The notes under the pieces were generated by a model. It was not told the DNA's origin and made no database searches. It saw nothing but the letters and a program-made list of their open reading frames with translations. From assembly GCF_004791585.1 (NCBI RefSeq), contig NZ_SRUU01000030.1, positions 1 to 64,000 on the forward strand: DNA of 64,000 nt, given 5' to 3'. Positions 17,731 through 27,000 of the stretch are shown piece by piece. The stretch is from Mesorhizobium sp. M1C.F.Ca.ET.210.01.1.1. GTDB lineage: Bacteria > Pseudomonadota > Alphaproteobacteria > Rhizobiales > Rhizobiaceae. The stretch's first letter is position 1, and every line of letters begins with the position of its first letter. A program made the translations under genes and the position numbers.

Positions 17731-19845
17731 ATGGTCGATCGTGACGGTAATGATTTCCGTGTCAGGCTGGGACGCGCGCGAAGCGGCGGGACGCGCGTCA
17801 ATCCGCGCTCGCTGCCGTTCGTTGCCCAGGTCAAGATCGCCGTTCGCAGGGCTGGCGGCAGCCCAGGCCGGAGCGGCGGTCTGGCGGGGAGCAAGAAAGG
17901 CGGCAGGTTCAACGCCAGGGGCAGGGGCGCCAGCATCGCCACCGGCCTCATGCGGGACGGTGGCGGCTGGGGCCGGGAAGGGGGCAAGGGCCGCTTCCGG
18001 GCACGCCGAGTGATGGTCAAGGCGAGGGTGGTGAAGTTTACCTCCCAGCGCGGCGCGCGCGGCCCGAAACTGCGCGGTATGTCAATCCGGGCGGTGGATG
18101 CCCATCTGCGCTACCTCCAGCGCGACGGGGTAACGCACGACGGTGAGAGGGGAAAAGTCTATTCCGCCATCGAGGAAGGTCGCGACCGCGAGGAGGGGAG
18201 CGCCTTCATCGAGCGCTGCCGCGGAGACAAGCATCAGTTTCGTTTCATCGTCGCACCCGAGGATGCCGCCGAGATGGAGGATCTGCGCTCCTTCACGCGC
18301 GACCTGATGCGGCAAATGGAAAACGATCTCGGAACGCGGCTCGACTGGATCGCCGTCGACCACCACAACACCGGCCACCCCCACACCCATATCCTGGTGC
18401 GGGGCGTCACCGAGGAGGGTAGGGTGCTCAATATCGCCGGCGACTATATCGCCCACGGCATTCGCCATCGCGCCGGCGAACTGGTGACACTGGAGCTCGG
18501 ACCACAGACCGAGATCGACATCGCCCAGAAGCTCAGGGCCGAGGTGGCGGCCGAACGCCTGACCCGCCTCGACCGGATGATGCTTGCCGAGCAGGAGGAG
18601 CGTGGCGTTGTAGACCTGCGTCCCGGTGTGAGCGAGAGCTACACGTTGCGCGCCAACCGCCATCTTCTGATCGACCGGGCAAAGCACCTGGAGCAGTACG
18701 GCTTTGCCTCCGAGACTGAGCCCGGCCGCTTCGTGCTCACCGACAATGCCGAACAGGTCCTGCGCGATCTCGGCATGCGCAACGACATCATCAAGACCAT
18801 GCACCAGGCGCTCGCCGATCATGGCATCGCCGACGAACGCGGCCCGAACCAGTATGTCACCCACGGCAAAGAGATCAGCGAACCGATCGTCGGACGGGTG
18901 CTCGACAAGGGGCTTGCCGGCGACGGGCTGGATGGCGGGCTCTACGTCGTCGTCGATGGCGTCGACGGGCGTACCCATTATCTCGAGACAAGCGACGATA
19001 CAAAACTCGGCGAGCTGAGGCGCGGCCACATTGTCGCTCTCGAGCCAATCTCGACAAAGGCCGAGCCTCGCAAAGCTGATCTCAGCATCCATGAGATCGC
19101 GGCAAGCTCCGATGGGATCTACCGGCCGAGCGAGCATCTCGAAGCAGCTCGGACCCAGATTGAGCGCATCAAGGGCGACCCCGACGCCTTCATCCGCTCG
19201 CATGTGCGCCGTCTGGAGGCGTTGCGGCGGGCCGGCATTGTCGAGCGCATCGATGCCGACCATTGGAAGATTCCCGACGACATCGCCGATCGCGGTGCAG
19301 CCTATGACGCCCGCAACCGGGGCGGGGATTTTGCCGTCCGCAGGCTCTCCTTCCTCGATCTCGACAGCCAGGTAACCAGCGATGGTGCGACCTGGCTCGA
19401 CCGGGAACTGGCCTCGGCCAACCGAACTTCGCTCGCCCAGGTCGGGTTTGGCCGGCAGGTCAGCGACGCCCTGGACCGGCGCCGGCAGAACCTCCTCGAC
19501 ATGGGCTACGCGACCAGACTACCCGATGGTACGGTTCGAGCGTCGCGCGAGTTGCTCCAGCGCCTCGAACAGACCGAAGTCGCCCGCGTCGGCCGTAGGG
19601 TGGCGGCCGAGCGCGGGCTGAGCTTCATCGAAGCCAAACCCGGGGAATACGTCACAGGCCGACTTGCCGGCGCCGCCAACCTCGCCTCCGGCCGCTTCGC
19701 CATGATCGACGACGGCGTGGGCTTCTATCTCGTGCCCTGGCAGCCGGTCCTCGACAAGCGCATCGGGCAGCACATCACCGGGCTCGCTCGCGACAGCGGC
19801 GGTATCGAATGGGGCTTCGGTAGGAAGCGAGGGTTAGGGCTGTAA
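17731..19845 (+). CDS. Relaxase / mobilisation nuclease, DUF3363 type
   Basis: A 704-residue VirD2-like relaxase. The N-terminal 95 residues are very basic. From about residue 100 the relaxase domain reads RRVMVKARVVKF, AHLRYLQRDGVTHDGE, HQFRFIVAPEDA and the metal-binding histidine cluster HPHTHILVRG (about 216-225). The DUF3363 domain fills the C-terminal half. Such proteins nick oriT of rhizobial integrative elements and plasmids. I start at ATG 17731 (MVDRDGNDFRVRLGR), which fits the family N-terminus better than an in-frame TTG 15 codons upstream; neither has a strong Shine-Dalgarno. No traG/virD4 or mating-pair genes are nearby, so it is an orphan in this window. Confidence 0.88.
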   Translation: MVDRDGNDFRVRLGRARSGGTRVNPRSLPFVAQVKIAVRRAGGSPGRSGGLAGSKKGGRFNARGRGASIATGLMRDGGGWGREGGKGRFRARRVMVKARVVKFTSQRGARGPKLRGMSIRAVDAHLRYLQRDGVTHDGERGKVYSAIEEGRDREEGSAFIERCRGDKHQFRFIVAPEDAAEMEDLRSFTRDLMRQMENDLGTRLDWIAVDHHNTGHPHTHILVRGVTEEGRVLNIAGDYIAHGIRHRAGELVTLELGPQTEIDIAQKLRAEVAAERLTRLDRMMLAEQEERGVVDLRPGVSESYTLRANRHLLIDRAKHLEQYGFASETEPGRFVLTDNAEQVLRDLGMRNDIIKTMHQALADHGIADERGPNQYVTHGKEISEPIVGRVLDKGLAGDGLDGGLYVVVDGVDGRTHYLETSDDTKLGELRRGHIVALEPISTKAEPRKADLSIHEIAASSDGIYRPSEHLEAARTQIERIKGDPDAFIRSHVRRLEALRRAGIVERIDADHWKIPDDIADRGAAYDARNRGGDFAVRRLSFLDLDSQVTSDGATWLDRELASANRTSLAQVGFGRQVSDALDRRRQNLLDMGYATRLPDGTVRASRELLQRLEQTEVARVGRRVAAERGLSFIEAKPGEYVTGRLAGAANLASGRFAMIDDGVGFYLVPWQPVLDKRIGQHITGLARDSGGIEWGFGRKRGLGL

Positions 19846-20163
19846 AAGTGCTCCGCGGGTAGTCCTCATACCTCAAACCAGGCTTCGTTTCCGCAGGCGC
19901 CTACTCACTGCGGCGCGCCGAGACAGCTGGATAGTCCACCATGCACAACCGGAGAGCCCGGGGCCGGGTTTGTTTCTTACTGCGAGGGTTCCCGTACCCA
20001 CCCTCGCGCTTCCGCCTGCCCGGGAGTGGATTGGGCAATGTGGGGCGCTTCAGAATGGCTGCTCCAATCGTCAGCGAGACGCGGAATTGAAAGCCGGCTT
20101 GCTGCGACCGTGACGGGGACGGTATCTGATCGCGGCCGTGTCGTTTGAGCTGACTGACAGCAG
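19846..20163. other. Intergenic stretch, no gene recognised
   Basis: About 318 bases between the relaxase and the acyltransferase pseudogene. Only short shadow frames are present and I see no RNA gene or clear terminator. An oriT could lie near the relaxase, but no inverted repeat stands out. Confidence 0.3.
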
Positions 20164-21107
20164 TTAAAAAGCTTCGGCTGGTTGCCGGGCCGGTCGTCGC
20201 ATCTCAAAGGCCACGGTGACGAAAATGGACACGGCAGCCACCAGAGCGACGCCGAGGGTCGGGTGCAAGCCCATAGCGCGGGATGCCTGTAGGACGGGCA
20301 CGTGAGTGGCATAGAGCGGGTATGACAGCGCGCCGGCCCAAATAACCCACCTCATGCGAGGCAATCCAAGCGACGTTCTGATGATGAGAGGGCAGGCAAC
20401 AAGCGCCATGATTTCGAATGAGGCACTGATAGATGCCAGGCCGAGCGCGAGCGCGAAAGCGCCGATCGCCAACACGGGTTTATCGCCTAGCGGTCTGTCG
20501 CCATACTGTCGAAACATCCAGATGCCGACGAGGTAGCACGACAGCTCGCGCGGTGTGAGCCCCACGATCGCGGTGATCCCCGGCCCCCAATGCGTGAGAC
20601 CATTCGTTGAGAAAGCGGCGAAGAGCAGGATGCTCGCCGCGGTGGCCACTATTAACTGCATGTTCGATAGCTTCGAGAAGATCGAGCCGTGGAGGGCATT
20701 GCAGATGATCTCGATGAACAGCGACCAGGCGGGCACGTTTAGAGGAAACGCTGCAGGACCAACCGAGGGCAGGAAACAGAGGACCAGCACGTAGGATGCA
20801 AAGACTTGCGCGAAAGGGCCATACACGGCCACAACCCACGCCAGACCGACGGTCGAGCCAATGGCTAGCGGTAGGAACAGACGCCGATATCGAAGGACAA
20901 TGAAGCCCGGGTACTCAGATCGGTGTGCAATAGATCTTCGTAAGTCCTGGTCATCACGAAGCCGGACAGGATGAAGAATAGATCAACCGCGATTGAAGGG
21001 CTTAGGGGTAGCAGCGGAAATCCGTAGACGGTTACGAGATGGTGTGCCGCGACAGCAATCGCCGCGACACCTCGCAGCGCGTCAAGTCCGTAAAGTCGTC
21101 TAGTCAA
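20164..21107 (-). pseudogene. Acyltransferase-3 family membrane protein, frameshifted
   Basis: The N-terminal frame from 21107 reads MTRRLYGLDALRGVAAIAVAAHHL and SIAVDLFFILSGFVMTRTYE, the classic acyltransferase-3 (OafA/NodX-type) start with the catalytic His. It then runs out of frame at the CCCGGG at about 20905-20911. The other frame continues with FIVLRYRRLFLPLAIGST and the remaining membrane helices (PAWSLFIEIICNAL, ISYPLY-like ALSYPLYATHVPVL) to the stop at 20164. One lost base explains it; a true pseudogene and a sequencing error look alike. Intact, it would be a roughly 313-residue O-acetyltransferase of surface polysaccharide. Confidence 0.82.
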
Positions 21108-21439
21108 GGCAACATCCCGTCATCAGCGCATCACTCGGCGCCATCGCACAGCCCGAGCCCATGGCACCGCAGGTCATGGGCGTCTTCGCGCGTGAGAAAT
21201 AAATCCGAATCGAAGGCGCCGGCCGCCATCGCTACCCGTCCCCGAGTCACAGAGTCACAATGTAGTAAAAATCCATTATGGAAAACTAATATCATTTTCA
21301 CGTCGCCGATAGGTCTTTCTTTTTTAAGTAATAAAAGTAATGTAGTTCTGCTGAGTTGGGAACCCCATCCTTCAGCGATTATGCGGCTAAAGAGCAATTT
21401 GGAAGAACGTTTTGGCTCACCTAGAAGTGCGCCAATCGT
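21108..21439. other. Intergenic stretch upstream of the exported-protein array
   Basis: About 330 bases, divergent between the acyltransferase pseudogene and the first exported-protein gene. Bases 21260-21350 are conspicuously AT-rich and probably contain the promoter for the plus-strand array. No precise -35/-10 pair is convincing. Confidence 0.35.
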
Positions 21440-22441
21440 GTGGTTGTGCTTGATAGCCGATGGAGATTGGCGGTGTTAAAGCGAGGCGCTCTTCTTGTTT
21501 TTGCAGTTGCGTGTGCGGTTGTTGTTAGCGGCAGCACACGGGCGGCCTGCACACTTCCGAACACGCTCACTAATGGTCAGCCGGCCGATGCCGCCCAGGT
21601 CATGGCCAATTTCAATGCGCTACAAACTTGTGCCACAGCACAGGCGCCGGCCGGATCAGTCGGCTCCGTTCAATACAATGCTGACGGGGCACACTTTGGC
21701 GCGGCTGGCCCGCTGGCAAACGGAGAATTGATTATCGGCTCGACGGGCAATGCCCCGCAGGCGGCGACGCTTACCGCAGGTCCGGGCATCGCGGTGACCA
21801 ACTCAAGCGGAGCGATTACAATTACCGCCATAGGAAATGGCGGAGTCCTCCCAACCATCAGAGGCTCGGCCATACAGGGAGCATCCACAGGATCCAATCT
21901 GACCGTGACGTGGCCCACAGGAAGCGCCGCAGGTGACCTCGCCATCATCTTCATCGGTTCAAGTTGGGCGATGTCGGCAACGCCCGCCAACTGGGCGTTG
22001 ATCGACCAGAAGATTGGGAGCTATTGGAACGGCGCCGTCATTGCGAAAATACTGACCGCCTCGGATATCACAGCGGGATCGGCTGGTATCACCTTGGGCG
22101 GTTCAAGCGATTGGATTGCGTCTACCATCTCCTTCCAAGGGAATACAACAGGGGTAGGCGGCCTTACTTCGCTACAGAATTCATCCGGTGTCGCTAAGCG
22201 ATCCATCCCGGCGCCGACTACAATTGCCGGGGCCCTATATGTTCTTTTCGGATCCGGCAGGACGAATTCTGCTGTCACGATCACCGAGGGTACGCCACTG
22301 CAGTCGATGAATGACGGGGTGGCGGGATCGGGTGCGCTTTACCAGTCAACGTCCCATCCATTTTTCGGGTCCGCGGTTGTCAATTTTGCGTCGACCCCTG
22401 CTGGCGACTACGAGGCAATCATAGGCGTCACCGGGCCATAG
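21440..22441 (+). CDS. Secreted protein, 333 aa, paralogue 1 of a tandem pair
   Basis: A 333-residue exported protein. A signal peptide (LLVFAVACAVVVSGSTRA) ends just before the conserved block ACTLPNTLTNGQPADAAQVMANFNALQTC, which the next gene shares. Then come a Gly/Ala/Ser/Thr-rich region resembling tail-fibre or tip proteins (GELIIGSTGNAPQAATLTAG; GPGIAVTNSSGAITIT) and a beta-rich C-terminal domain of about 190 residues. The start is uncertain: GTG at 21440 is the furthest in-frame codon, and no strong ribosome binding site is visible. It is the first of a plus-strand run of exported proteins leading to the RHS gene. A role as surface or phage-fibre-like binding protein is inference. Confidence 0.65.
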   Translation: MVVLDSRWRLAVLKRGALLVFAVACAVVVSGSTRAACTLPNTLTNGQPADAAQVMANFNALQTCATAQAPAGSVGSVQYNADGAHFGAAGPLANGELIIGSTGNAPQAATLTAGPGIAVTNSSGAITITAIGNGGVLPTIRGSAIQGASTGSNLTVTWPTGSAAGDLAIIFIGSSWAMSATPANWALIDQKIGSYWNGAVIAKILTASDITAGSAGITLGGSSDWIASTISFQGNTTGVGGLTSLQNSSGVAKRSIPAPTTIAGALYVLFGSGRTNSAVTITEGTPLQSMNDGVAGSGALYQSTSHPFFGSAVVNFASTPAGDYEAIIGVTGP

Positions 22442-22486
22442 CCTTCTACTTCTGCGGCGATCGCAGCATTTTGGAGAGGAAAATGC

Positions 22487-23617
22487 ATGCCTAGACCTAA
22501 AGAAAGCCTGGTGTCGCGATGGAGGTGCGCAGCCCCACCCAACCCGATCGATAGCCAATGGAGATCGGCGGCGTTCAATCGAGGCGCTCGTCTTATTTTT
22601 GCGACTGCGTGTGCGGTTATCATCAGTAGCGGCGCACGAGCAGCCTGCACGCTTCCGAACACTCTCACCAATGGCCAGACGGCCGATGCAACGCAGGTTA
22701 TGGCGAATTTCGGTTCGTTGAGTAACTGTATCGATGCGGCGGGCAGTGTCGGAAGCGCAACGGCCGGTCAACTAGGCTATTATGACACGTCAGGTAACGC
22801 GATACTGGGCAAAAGCCTGACAGACGTCCTCGACGCCGCCGTCGGATCCGGCCGAGGCAGTATCCTCTATCGCGGTTCTGGCGGCTGGGTTTCGCTCGCT
22901 CCGGGGACAGCGGGATATGTGCTTCAGTCGGGAGGGCCGTCTGGCGACCCGTCATGGGTTCCTGGTGGCGGATCCGGCGGAATTGGCACGATTGTGGGTG
23001 CGGGTGTTTCTTCGACCGGTCCCGTGGTCGCTCTGCCGGCACCGGTGGTTTCCCGCCCGGCATTGTCGTCGCTGACCTGGCTCAATCAAGCAAGCGCCAC
23101 CGCGACTGACAATGCCAACGGCCCTCTGGTACTAAAAACCACTCAAAATACCTCGGCGAGCAGCAATCTCAATGCGCTTACAAAGAGCGTTGCGGGTGGA
23201 GATTGGACGGTCACTATCCAATATGCTCAAGGAAATCATACGTCCGGATCGAATACCGATATCTTCGGACTAATTGTTCGGAGCAGTTTCAATAACCGCA
23301 TCTATGTTTGCGGTCTCAACGGCTCTTCTGCAATAGCGATATGGTCATATTCAACAGCAACTGCATGGAATTCAAGTGTTGCCAGTAAAACGATATTACC
23401 TAATTACAGCAATGTATGGGTAAGGGCCAGCTATACAAGTGCGACGACGACGCTAACTTTTTTCTATTCGATTGACGGGTACACATGGGATCAAGTTTAC
23501 ACGACCGCATCTCCATATACCGGCGCGCCGACAGACTATGGGATCACGGTTGGGTCGGCCGGAAACAGCACTGGCGCAATACTTTCGCTAAATTATATGG
23601 CGGAAAGCTCTCCGTGA
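22487..23617 (+). CDS. Secreted protein, 376 aa, paralogue 2 of the tandem pair
   Basis: A 376-residue exported protein 45 bases after paralogue 1. The signal region (LIFATACAVIISSGARA) and the block ACTLPNTLTNGQTADATQVMANFGSLSNC are nearly the same as in its neighbour, and the preceding codons also align (IDSQWRSAAFNRGA against LDSRWRLAVLKRGA). The rest differs: a fibre-like stretch GYVLQSGGPSGDPSWVPGGGSGG, then from about residue 200 a jelly-roll/concanavalin-like domain (GDWTVTIQYAQGNH; IFGLIVRSS; TTLTFFYSIDGYTWDQVY). GGAGAGGAAA precedes the ATG. The domain suggests carbohydrate or surface binding; the exact target is unknown. Confidence 0.7.
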   Translation: MPRPKESLVSRWRCAAPPNPIDSQWRSAAFNRGARLIFATACAVIISSGARAACTLPNTLTNGQTADATQVMANFGSLSNCIDAAGSVGSATAGQLGYYDTSGNAILGKSLTDVLDAAVGSGRGSILYRGSGGWVSLAPGTAGYVLQSGGPSGDPSWVPGGGSGGIGTIVGAGVSSTGPVVALPAPVVSRPALSSLTWLNQASATATDNANGPLVLKTTQNTSASSNLNALTKSVAGGDWTVTIQYAQGNHTSGSNTDIFGLIVRSSFNNRIYVCGLNGSSAIAIWSYSTATAWNSSVASKTILPNYSNVWVRASYTSATTTLTFFYSIDGYTWDQVYTTASPYTGAPTDYGITVGSAGNSTGAILSLNYMAESSP

Positions 23618-23701
23618 AATGTCAAATTGAACACGTCATTTGGTATCGTTGCGGCTCACAGTTTGAAGGATCACCAAATGGTAGGAAGTTGGAGTGTAAA
23701 T

Positions 23702-23962
23702 ATGGCGGGAACAATACTTCTTCAGAGACGGAGGAGTGTTAGGATATTCTTCCTGGCTATTATTTTGCAGCCAACAATCGCCAACAGTTCGGTCAACTAC
23801 GGCTACGACGCGCTTGGGCGTGTTACATCCGCGCTTTACGACAACGGGCTCTGCATCGCCTACACCTACGATGCGAACGGCAACCGAACATCGCAGGTCA
23901 ATTCGACACAAACGGCGGTGTGGGGATCTGGCGCCTGGGGTTGCTTCAAATGGACCCCTTAG
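23702..23962 (+). CDS. Mini-RHS/YD-repeat exported protein, 86 aa
   Basis: An 86-residue protein: a signal-like N-terminus (RRRSVRIFFLAIILQPTIANS) followed by essentially one and a half YD repeats, VNYGYDALGRVTSALYDNG then AYTYDANGNRTSQVN, and a short Trp-rich tail (WGSGAWGCFKWTP). I start at ATG 23702, which has GGAG about 8 bases upstream; an ATG 8 codons earlier has none. It lies 88 bases before the large RHS gene. It may be a degenerate RHS copy or a free-standing mini-repeat protein. There is no internal stop and the tail looks specific, so I list it as a gene. Confidence 0.55.
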   Translation: MAGTILLQRRRSVRIFFLAIILQPTIANSSVNYGYDALGRVTSALYDNGLCIAYTYDANGNRTSQVNSTQTAVWGSGAWGCFKWTP

Positions 23963-24050
23963 CCTTCCGCGCAGGATCTGTTCGCGCAACCGCAATTACC
24001 TCTGGGCTCAACCCAATTGAGCAGGCAGGAAATTTTCCGGAGACGGAACA

Positions 24051-27000
24051 ATGAAGACATTCAGGTGGTCAACGCTAGCCGCTGTCGGGCTTGCGGCAGG
24101 TCTGCTGTTTTTGCCCAGTCTCTTCCCGCCAGCGCGGGCTGCGATCATCGGAAATTCCGAACCCATTGCTGCCGTCATCGCAAGTTCGCATTTCGAAGAG
24201 CCGCTCGTCGCGGTGGGGCCAACCAGCCCAGCGGAAGATGAGAGCCTGAAGCAGGCCCTGAAGGCATATGGGCGGCGCAGTCAACCTGGTGACCGCGGCA
24301 GCCTCGAGGTTTTTTTGTCCCAAAACCCACGTTCCGGCTGGGCGCCGGCGCTCTGGACCAATTTGGGTCTTTCTTATTTGCACGATGGATTCTTTTCTCG
24401 TGCGATCGAGGCCTGGCAGAAGGCATGGCTGACGGGCAAATCAGCGACAGACCCACGCGCCAAAGCTCTGATTGACCGTGCGATTGGTGAACTGGCGCAG
24501 TTGTATGCGAATCTCGGCCACAATGAACAACTGGCAGCGCTGTTTGAAGAAGTTGGGCAGCGGCCGATAACAGGGTCTGCAACGGAGGCGTTTCAGAACG
24601 CGCGAGAAGAGCTCGACCTCACGGAGAAAGATCCGAGGCATCTGTTTATCTGCGGCCCGCTTGCGCTGAAACAGCTGATGCTGGCTCGAAATGTCAGCCC
24701 CGAAAAAGTCGACTTCCTCCAATGGTACCGGGCGGGCAGCACTGGCACAAGCCTGGCCGAGGTCGGACGACTTGCCGACAAAGCCGAACTGGGGCATCTG
24801 CTGATCCTGCGCGAACCGGGGCAGGCTGTTCCTGTGCCATCGATCGTCCATTGGAAGGTCGGGCACTTCGCGGCGATCGTCGGTCAGGCGAACGGCCGGT
24901 ATCACGTCAGGGACTCGGTGTTTTCGGGCTCTGATCTTTGGGTCACGCAAGCGGCGCTGGATGCCGAAGCCAGCGGCTATTTCCTTGTGCCCACGGATGT
25001 TCTCCCCGATCCCCATTGGAAACCAGTGGATGCAGAAAAAGCATCCGTGATTTGGGGGAAGGGACCCACCAACGGAACACGGCCTGGTGGCCCGAACGAT
25101 CCCCCCGCCAACCCTCCGCCAGACTATCCGGCGCCGCCAGCCCCACCGCCTGCCAATCCGCCTCTGCCGCGGGCGGGACCACCCCTTACACCCCCGAACC
25201 CGAACTGTCCGCTCTGCGGCTACAACATCAAGGAAGCGAGCGTTGCTGTATCCTTGTCGGATACGCCGGTTGGCTACGCTCCGCCGATCGGCCCGTCCGC
25301 CAAGGTTGAGATCAGCTACAATCAACGCGAAGACAGCCAGCCGGCGGTCTTCAGCTTCTTCAACGTCAGCCCCAAATGGACCATCAGCTGGCTGTCGTAT
25401 GTCACCGATGACCCGACCAATCCGGGCGCCAACGTATCGCGCTACATGCGTGGCGGCGGGGCTTTTTACTACCTGGGTTACGATGCGAACGCGGGTACCT
25501 TCGCAGCTCAGGATGACGATGGTTCTATCCTCGTCCGTGCCTCCGGCTCGCCCATCACATATCGGCGTCAGCTGGCGGACGGCAGCACCGAAATCTACGC
25601 CCAGTCCGATGGTGCGACAGCTTATCCGCGCAGGATATTCCTTAGCCAAATCATCGATCCGCAAGGGAATGCCCTCACGCTGACTTACGATGGCCAGCAA
25701 AGGCTGATCAGCCTCACCGACGCGGTTGGCCGGCTGACGACCTTTACCTATGGGCTGGCCGGGCGTCCCTTTCTCGTCACCAAAATCACCGACCCGTTCG
25801 GACGCAGCGCGACACTGGCCTATGACGCCAATGGTCGGCTGAGCTCGATCACCGACATCATCGGTCTGACCTCCAGCTTCACCTATGACGCCAATTCCCT
25901 CGTCAATTCTTTGGCGACGCCTTACGGTACGACGACCTTTGCCTATACGGCACCGGGAACAAGTAGTCCGCCTCGCTTTGTCGAGGTGACGGATCCGCTT
26001 GGCTACCACGAGCGCGAGGAATGGCTGGAGCCATCAGTTATTCCGAATACCGATCCGGCGAACACCGTGCCGCAGGGCATGGCGGTGGTGAACAACTATC
26101 TGACCTATCGCAACAGCTTCCACTGGGACAAGGACGCCTATTTGGCTGCTGGCTGCACGCCGACTGGCGGTTGCGACTACACCAAGGCCCGGATTCGGCA
26201 TTTTGTTCACATGCCGAATTCCTCGATCAAAGGCACGGCAATCGAGAGCGTCAAATATCCACTCGAGAACCGTATCTGGTACAACTACCCTGGCCAGGTG
26301 AACAGCATATATGGCGGAACGTTTGACCGCCCGACAGCGATCGGTCGCGTCCTGGACGACGGCACGACACAGCTCAGCAAGTTCTCCTACGACACCAACG
26401 GATTCTTCAATCTCACGCAGGCCATTGATCCGACGGGACGCACGACATCATACGCCTATGCCAATCAGGTCGACCTCGCCGCAGTGAGCCAGACGACGCA
26501 GGCGGGCATTCAAACCACGATCGCGCAATACGTCTACAATAATCGCCACCGGCCGCTGTTCTACACGGATGCCGCCGGCCAAATGTGGCGTTACACCTAC
26601 AACGCTGCCGGTCAGGTAACCTCTTCCGTGGACCCATTGGGCCACACGACCACCTACCACTACGACTCGTCCGCAAACCTGACGTCGATCACGAACGCGA
26701 ACAACGCCACCGCGGCAACCTACACGTATGACGGCTTCGATCGCGTTCGCACCTACACCGATTCTGAAGGTTGGACCGCCACCTACGACTATGATGCCGC
26801 CGACCGGCTGACAAAAATCATCTATCCGGACGGAACAACCGACCTCTACACCTACAATAAGCTCGATCCTGCTTCCTACACGGATCGCTTGAACCGGCTG
26901 TGGAGCTATCAGTACGACGCCAATAGACGCCTAACTAACGTGACAGATCCGCTGAATGGCCAGACGCTGCTTGGCTATGACGGCATGGGCCACCTCTCCA

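Noticed and set aside
18082..19263. 393-codon minus-strand open frame inside the relaxase
   Set aside because: Antisense of a gene with an intact relaxase motif.
24441..26009. 522-codon minus-strand open frame inside the RHS gene
   Set aside because: Shadow of the RHS coding frame; Arg-rich, no domain.
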